A DNA stretch of 9,886 bases from CAVOBC01 sp963693635 (GTDB taxonomy: Bacteria > Pseudomonadota > Gammaproteobacteria > Pseudomonadales > Azotimanducaceae): contig CAVOBC010000161.1 in the NCBI GenBank assembly GCA_963693635.1, forward strand, positions 1 through 9,886. The letters are read 5' to 3'. The position numbers and the translations under genes were made by a program. The notes beneath the pieces were generated by a model. The model saw only the letters and a list, made by a program, of their open reading frames with translations. It ran no database searches and was not told the DNA's origin. Shown piece by piece: positions 5,615-9,886 of this stretch; the stretch's first letter is position 1; each line of letters begins with the position of its first letter.

Positions 5615-6367
5615 ATGAAAGTCTTGGTAACGGCCAAACGGGTCGTGGACTATAACGTGAATGTCCGTGTCAACAGCGACAACACCGGCATTGATCTCAA
5701 CAACGTTAAGATGTCCGTAAACCCGTTCGACGAAATTGCGATTGAAGAAGCAGTGCGGCTGAGGGAAGCGGGCACTGCCGAAGAGGTGATTGTCGTCTCA
5801 GTTGGCCAGAGCAACTGCCAGGAACAGATTCGAACGGCACTCGCACTGGGTGCAGATCGCGGCATCCTCGTCGAGACAGATGCTGAAACCCAGCCCCTCG
5901 GTGTTGCCAAGTGCATTGCCGCGCTGATCGAAAAAGAAGCGCCCGGCCTGATCATCACGGGCAAACAGGCGATTGACGACGACTTTTCGCAGACCGGTCA
6001 GATGATTGCTGCGCTCGCGGGATTGTCCCAGGCGACGTTCGCGTCCGAGGTCGTGATTGAAGACGGCAAGGCGAATGTAACGCGCGAAATCGACGGCGGA
6101 CTTGAGACGATCACCGTGTCTCTGCCTGCGGTGGTCACGACGGATCTGCGCCTGAATGAGCCGCGTTATGCCTCGTTACCGAACATCATGAAAGCGAAGA
6201 AAAAGCAGATTGACACCTACACGCCTGAAGATCTCGGTGTCGACATGGCGCCACGGCTGACCACTCTCAAGGTTGAACCGCCCGAAGGCCGTCAGGCGGG
6301 CGTGATCGTTGAGACCGTGGAAGAGTTGGTCGACAAATTGAAGAATGAAGCGAAGGTGATTTCATGA
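5615..6367 (+). CDS. etfB: Electron transfer flavoprotein beta subunit (EtfB)
   Basis: This is the AMP-binding subunit of ETF, the soluble electron shuttle between acyl-CoA dehydrogenases and ETF-QO. The 250-residue product starts MKVLVTAKRVVDYNV. It contains VNPFDEIAIEEAVRLREAG (35-53), TGKQAIDDD (115-123) and DLRLNEPRYASLPNIMKAKKK (177-197), the family signature that includes the dehydrogenase recognition loop with its Leu at 188. It then has the IDTYTPEDLGVD stretch. Length and motifs are those of the group I (respiratory, non-bifurcating) EtfB of bacteria and mitochondria. AAGGGGA six bases before ATG 5615 is a good ribosome site. It overlaps etfA by four bases and is divergent from the gene for its electron acceptor. 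Confidence 0.97.
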   Translation: MKVLVTAKRVVDYNVNVRVNSDNTGIDLNNVKMSVNPFDEIAIEEAVRLREAGTAEEVIVVSVGQSNCQEQIRTALALGADRGILVETDAETQPLGVAKCIAALIEKEAPGLIITGKQAIDDDFSQTGQMIAALAGLSQATFASEVVIEDGKANVTREIDGGLETITVSLPAVVTTDLRLNEPRYASLPNIMKAKKKQIDTYTPEDLGVDMAPRLTTLKVEPPEGRQAGVIVETVEELVDKLKNEAKVIS

Positions 6368-7299
6368 CCAGTCTTGTAGTAGCAGACCACGACAACGGGT
6401 CGATCAAACCTGCCACTCTGGTGACTGTTGCCGCGGCAACTGCGATTGGTGGTGACATTCACATTCTGGTTGCCGGGTCCGGCAGCGCCGGTGCCGCAGA
6501 CGCTGCTGCCAGCGTCGCGGGTGTGTCAAGGGTGTTGCACGCGGATAACGAGGTGTTCGGACACAACCTCGCCGAGAACCTCGCAGCGCTCGTTGTGGAG
6601 CTTGCCGGTGACTACTCGCACATCCTGACCTCGACGACGACCACCGGTAAGAATTTCCTGCCGCGGGTCGCTGCACTACTTGATGTGGCACAGATTTCGG
6701 ACGTCAGCGGCGTGATCAGTGAAGATACGTTTACTCGCCCAATCTATGCGGGCAATGCGATTGCGACGGTGCAATCGAGTGACCCGATCAAGGTCATCTC
6801 GGTTCGCGGTACCGCTTTCGATGGCGTTGCGGCGGAAGGTGGCACGGCCACAGTGCACGCGGTTGCCCACGCGACCGACGCGGGTCTCTCGTCCTGGCTG
6901 AAAGATGAAATCGTCAAGCTTGAGAGACCTGAACTGACCGCCGCACAGGTCATCATTTCGGGTGGTAGGGGCATGCAGAGCGGCGACAACTTCGTCATCC
7001 TGGAATCAGTTGCCGACAAGCTTGGTGCTGCCGTCGGCGCTTCCCGCGCAGCGGTCGACGCCGGTTTCGCACCGAACGACATGCAGGTTGGCCAGACCGG
7101 CAAGATCGTCGCGCCCGAGTTGTACATCGCAGTCGGCATCAGCGGCGCCATCCAGCACCTGGCCGGAATGAAAGACAGCAAAGTCATCGTGGCGATCAAT
7201 AAGGACGAAGACGCACCCATCTTCCAGGTCGCTGACTACGGACTCGTGGCTGATCTCTTCAACGCAGTGCCGGAGTTCGACAAGCTGCTCGAAGGCTGA
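6364..7299 (+). CDS. etfA: Electron transfer flavoprotein alpha subunit (EtfA)
   Basis: This is the FAD-carrying subunit of ETF. The 311-residue product has an N-terminal domain of normal size and the C-terminal FAD-binding domain from about residue 190. That domain carries the SGGRGM turn at 199-204, ASRAAVDAG at 226-234 (Arg 228 is the conserved flavin-contacting Arg), QVGQTGK at 241-247, the GISGAIQHLAG loop at 258-268, and INKDEDAPIFQVADYGLVAD at 278-297, which is the EtfA signature. It starts at the ATG of an ATGA overlap with etfB, giving coupled, equal synthesis of the two subunits. No obvious intrinsic terminator with a T-run follows. Confidence 0.97.
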   Translation: MTSLVVADHDNGSIKPATLVTVAAATAIGGDIHILVAGSGSAGAADAAASVAGVSRVLHADNEVFGHNLAENLAALVVELAGDYSHILTSTTTTGKNFLPRVAALLDVAQISDVSGVISEDTFTRPIYAGNAIATVQSSDPIKVISVRGTAFDGVAAEGGTATVHAVAHATDAGLSSWLKDEIVKLERPELTAAQVIISGGRGMQSGDNFVILESVADKLGAAVGASRAAVDAGFAPNDMQVGQTGKIVAPELYIAVGISGAIQHLAGMKDSKVIVAINKDEDAPIFQVADYGLVADLFNAVPEFDKLLEG

Positions 7300-7309
7300 C
7301 TCTCCCCAT

Positions 7310-7341
7310 TGCGAGGTGTCGCATTTCATCGATGCCTCGCA
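7310..7341. terminator. Inverted repeat just after etfA
   Basis: TGCGAGG (7310-7316) pairs with CCTCGCA (7335-7341) around an 18-base loop, starting 11 bases after the etfA stop. No T-run follows, so it is a weak terminator candidate. Confidence 0.25.
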
Positions 7342-7418
7342 TGGGACGTTCCCGGTTGTTTCACTACGACTTTGCGCGACCATGCTCCCGGCTGATTCGC
7401 GCGCGCCGGCCAATGCCT

Positions 7419-7450
7419 GGGTATCGATCCGGTCCTGCCAGTCGATACCC
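7419..7450. terminator. Inverted repeat GGGTATCGA-14-TCGATACCC between convergent genes
   Basis: Two perfect 9-base arms are separated by 14 bases, in the 174-bp spacer where etfA and the nucleoside hydrolase gene converge. Position suits a bidirectional terminator or transcript-end stabilising hairpin. Neither strand has a T-run after it, so it may instead be a protein-binding site. Confidence 0.35.
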
Positions 7451-7473
7451 TGATCAACGTGATCGAGCGATCT

Positions 7474-8418
7474 CTATGGCAGGGTGGTTAGCGTTTCTAC
7501 GATCAGGTTCTGAATGGGCACTGTGTCGGCGCTGATCGCGACCTGACAGTTTTCGTTGCCGCGTTGCGTGTCTGCGGGCGTCTCCTCGCTGGCACCTCGC
7601 CCGCGCTGATCGCAAACCGTCATGCCGCGCGTGATTTCCCCCTGGGTTTCAACGTCGACATGCATCTCCTGGTGCCGGATTAACTCGGGGTGAGTGAACG
7701 GCAATACCGCGCAAACATCGTGGACAGGCGCGAAGTTGCGCCGGCGCAGGTCTCCAACGCGGGTCAGATAAAAATCGAGGGCGCCGCCAAGCTCACGGGC
7801 GACCAGACCTTTATGCGCCCGCAGTTGTGCAATGTGGGTTGCCTCGATGCCGAAGGTCGACGTGACGTTGAGACCGGCCATGCGCAGTGATGCACCAGAG
7901 CGAAAGACGTCGCGGGCGGCTTCCGGGTCGGCATAGACATTGAACTCGGCGGCCGGGGTGACGTTGCCATGCCCGGTCGACCCGCCCATGACCGAGATTT
8001 CCCGTACCTTGCCGGCAATGTCCGGTGCGCGGTTGATGGCAGTCGCCACATTGGTTAACGGCCCGACCGCGATGACCGTGAGATCGTCGAACTGCCGGGC
8101 CGACTCAACGATAAATGTCACCGCGTCGGTGTCCTCGGCGGACCTGTTGGGAGCCGCGAAATCTGCGCCGTCCAGCCCCGATTTTCCATGCACCGACTCG
8201 GCATTGACCAGAGGCCCGGTCAGTGGGCCCGCGCAACCGGCATAGACTGGTACGTCGAAGTGGGCGGCCTCCATCAATGCGAGCGCGTTGCGTGTCGTGT
8301 TGGCGACAGAGGTGTTGCCAAACACGGTCGTTATGCCAATGACATCAAGGTAGGTGGCGGCAAGCATTAATGCCAGGGCGTCGTCGTGGCCCGGGTCGCA
8401 GTCGATGATGAAACGCAT
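7474..8418 (-). CDS. Inosine/uridine-preferring nucleoside hydrolase family protein
   Basis: The family cleaves the N-glycosidic bond of ribonucleosides to free base and ribose, using a bound calcium ion, and acts in nucleoside salvage. The 314-residue product has the N-terminal signature with Asp 6, 8, 12 and 13 (IIDCDPGHDDALAL). It also has FGN with Asn 35, VHGKSGLDG at 76-84, VGPLTNVA at 118-125, VMGG at 143-146, AEFNVYADPEAA at 157-168 with the substrate-contacting Asn 160, and PVHDVCAV near the end with His 233 and calcium-binding Asp 234. Length is normal, so its TAG stop is genuine. GGAG lies eight bases before ATG 8418. It follows the carboxylase gene by 30 bases, so the two are probably co-transcribed. 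The exact base preference cannot be read from sequence. Confidence 0.93.
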   Translation of the reverse strand: MRFIIDCDPGHDDALALMLAATYLDVIGITTVFGNTSVANTTRNALALMEAAHFDVPVYAGCAGPLTGPLVNAESVHGKSGLDGADFAAPNRSAEDTDAVTFIVESARQFDDLTVIAVGPLTNVATAINRAPDIAGKVREISVMGGSTGHGNVTPAAEFNVYADPEAARDVFRSGASLRMAGLNVTSTFGIEATHIAQLRAHKGLVARELGGALDFYLTRVGDLRRRNFAPVHDVCAVLPFTHPELIRHQEMHVDVETQGEITRGMTVCDQRGRGASEETPADTQRGNENCQVAISADTVPIQNLIVETLTTLP

Positions 8419-8448
8419 GTTAGTTTCTCCAAGATTAGCCGGTTTGTG

Positions 8449-9886
8449 TCAGGTCTCGCTTTCGGCCGGCGCTGCGAGCGTGAGAATTTCGATCCCTTCG
8501 TCTACGAGGTCCGATTCTGCGAAGGCGATGGATTCGACGGTGCCGCCATGCGGCGCGGTCAGCGTATGTTCCATTTTCATCGCTTCGATGGCGACAAGCG
8601 GTTGCCCCTTTTTTACATCATCGCCGATCGCCACCATGATCGATGTTATACGACCCGCCATCGGTGCCATCAGGCTGCCCTCGTCGACCTCGGCGTCACT
8701 ACCGAAATGGTTGGGGAGGGTGACCTCGATGGTCGCGTCAGGGAAGAACATCGTGAAGACATCGTCGACACGGACGCAAGCGGGGCTCTGCGCCACCTGA
8801 TCGAGGGTGAACGTGAGGTGGTCGTCGCTGAAGGTGATATCTGCAATCTCATAGCGCCCATCGTCGATCCTCGCCGTCCAGCCATACCTCGCCGGAGTGA
8901 GGACGACGGACCGCTCGGCGACGCCAATGTGGAGCGTTTGTTGCACCTTGTCTGGCTGGTTCAGCCGGAAACCGGGGAGTACGTCCCAGGGGTCCGCCGA
9001 GTTCGTCTCAAGTAGCATCAATGCGACGGCAATGAGGGCGCTCGCCTGCACTGTCGCCGGTGCGCCTGCGAGCAGAGTGCTCTCGGGTTCGTCGGCTGCG
9101 AGTCGATCGAGATAGTTCGTGGCAATACCGCCTGCAGCGAACGCGGGCGTCGCCAACATCGCAATCAGGAAATCTCGATTGCTGTGCACCCCCGCAAGGT
9201 GCAGACCGGCCAGGCCTTGTGCAAGCTGGGCGAGGGCCGCGTCGCGGGTATCGCCGTGGGCGATGATCTTCATGAGCATGGGGTCGTAATACACGCCGAC
9301 CTGTTCGCCCTCCTGCACGCCGCTGTCGACTCGCAGCCGGGTGCTGGCTGCAGGCAGGCGCAGATAGTTGATGCGGCCTGCAGCGGGCAGGAAGTCGTTG
9401 TACGTGTCCTCGGCATAGATGCGTGCTTCCACGGCATGCCCGTCGACCGCCGCTGGCGCGTCTGGCAACGGCTCCCCGGCGGCGACCCGCAACTGCCATT
9501 CAACCAGGTCCAGTCCGGTGACGAATTCGGTAACAGGGTGCTCGACTTGCAGGCGCGTGTTCATCTCCATGAAATAAAAGCCACCGTCCGCATCGAGTAG
9601 GAATTCAACCGTGCCCGCGTTGACGTAGCCGATCGCGCGCGCCGCTGTGACGGCGGCCAATCCCATCGCTTCGCGCAGTGCCGGCGTCAGGTGTGGGGCA
9701 GGGGACTCTTCGATGATCTTCTGGTGGCGGCGCTGCAGTGAACAGTCGCGCTCACCGAGGTGAATGCAGTTGCCCACCTGGTCCGCGAATACCTGTATCT
9801 CAATATGGCGGGGGGCAAGCAGGTATTTTTCGACCATCATGGCGCTATTGCCGAAGGCACTGGCGGCCTCACGTTGACCCGCGTCG
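8449..9886 (-). CDS. Biotin-dependent acyl-CoA carboxylase alpha subunit, probably 3-methylcrotonyl-CoA carboxylase (5' end outside the window)
   Basis: The subunit carboxylates its biotin with ATP and bicarbonate, and a partner subunit passes the carboxyl group to an acyl-CoA. About 478 C-terminal residues are visible; the frame runs off the right edge without a start (coding DAGQREAASAFGN before the ATG at 9840), so that ATG is internal. Seen in order: the biotin carboxylase ATP-grasp (EKYLLAPRHIEIQVF, GERDCSLQRRHQKIIEESPAP, MEMNTRLQVEHPVTE), its C-terminal domain (VEARIYAEDTYNDFLPAAGRI, GVYYDPMLMKIIAHG), a linker of ~150 residues, then a biotinyl domain (LMAPMAGRITSIMV, EAMKMEH). The biotin Lys is encoded at 8575-8577, 42 residues from the end. 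The stretch GLDLVEWQLRVAAGEPLP suits methylcrotonyl-CoA carboxylase, but propionyl- or geranyl-CoA carboxylase cannot be excluded. The ETF genes nearby fit leucine catabolism. Confidence 0.92.
   Translation of the reverse strand, partial: DAGQREAASAFGNSAMMVEKYLLAPRHIEIQVFADQVGNCIHLGERDCSLQRRHQKIIEESPAPHLTPALREAMGLAAVTAARAIGYVNAGTVEFLLDADGGFYFMEMNTRLQVEHPVTEFVTGLDLVEWQLRVAAGEPLPDAPAAVDGHAVEARIYAEDTYNDFLPAAGRINYLRLPAASTRLRVDSGVQEGEQVGVYYDPMLMKIIAHGDTRDAALAQLAQGLAGLHLAGVHSNRDFLIAMLATPAFAAGGIATNYLDRLAADEPESTLLAGAPATVQASALIAVALMLLETNSADPWDVLPGFRLNQPDKVQQTLHIGVAERSVVLTPARYGWTARIDDGRYEIADITFSDDHLTFTLDQVAQSPACVRVDDVFTMFFPDATIEVTLPNHFGSDAEVDEGSLMAPMAGRITSIMVAIGDDVKKGQPLVAIEAMKMEHTLTAPHGGTVESIAFAESDLVDEGIEILTLAAPAESET

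Noticed and set aside
7006..7473. Open frame of ~156 codons continuing past the nucleoside hydrolase TAG, suggesting amber readthrough there too.
   Set aside because: The hydrolase already has the family's full length, and the extension runs antisense into etfA, where antisense frames are often open in GC-rich genes.
8386..9015. 209-codon plus-strand frame opposite the carboxylase gene.
   Set aside because: Antisense shadow of a clearly conserved coding region.

Overview
This 9.9 kb window reads as ordinary chromosome from a fairly high-GC proteobacterium. It is most likely a gammaproteobacterium, inferred from the divergent ETF-QO / etfBA layout (known from Pseudomonas), the DUF1285 protein, the 'lipo-like' papain-fold protein, and protein wording throughout. 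I see no insertion sequence, phage gene, CRISPR array, rRNA or tRNA.

Layout, left to right. (1) 16-1020, minus: a YiiX/lipo-like permuted NlpC/P60 (papain-fold) gene, split by a single in-frame amber codon (619-621) between its His half and its Cys half. (2) 1021-1227: a divergent spacer with a strong GC hairpin and two tandem palindromes. (3) 1228-3394, plus: a tight three-gene unit made of a MoaA-type radical SAM protein, a DUF1285 protein and an uncharacterised ~200-residue protein whose start abuts the preceding stop. (4) 3438-5099, minus: electron-transfer-flavoprotein:ubiquinone oxidoreductase (ETF-QO). (5) 5100-5614: a ~515 bp divergent control region with a 9-bp tandem repeat, a mini-ORF with a strong ribosome site, a sigma70-like promoter candidate, a 13-bp direct repeat with 21-bp period and a 9-bp-arm palindrome. 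(6) 5615-7299, plus: etfB and etfA, overlapping by ATGA. (7) 7300-7473: a convergent spacer with two inverted repeats. (8) 7474-9886, minus: an inosine/uridine-preferring nucleoside hydrolase, preceded in the same operon by the C-terminal ~478 residues of a biotin-dependent acyl-CoA carboxylase alpha subunit (probably 3-methylcrotonyl-CoA carboxylase), whose 5' end lies beyond the right edge.

How the genes fit together. EtfAB collects electrons from acyl-CoA dehydrogenases (fatty-acid and branched-chain amino-acid catabolism) and passes them to ETF-QO, which reduces ubiquinone. The carboxylase subunit acts one step after isovaleryl-CoA dehydrogenase, an ETF-dependent enzyme, if it is the leucine-pathway enzyme. 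The MoaA-like cassette and the papain-fold gene have no obvious link to this. The items most worth a second look are the isolated amber codon, the MoaA paralog with its two uncharacterised partners, and the repeat-rich leader regions. I found no clear evidence for a wholly new system.
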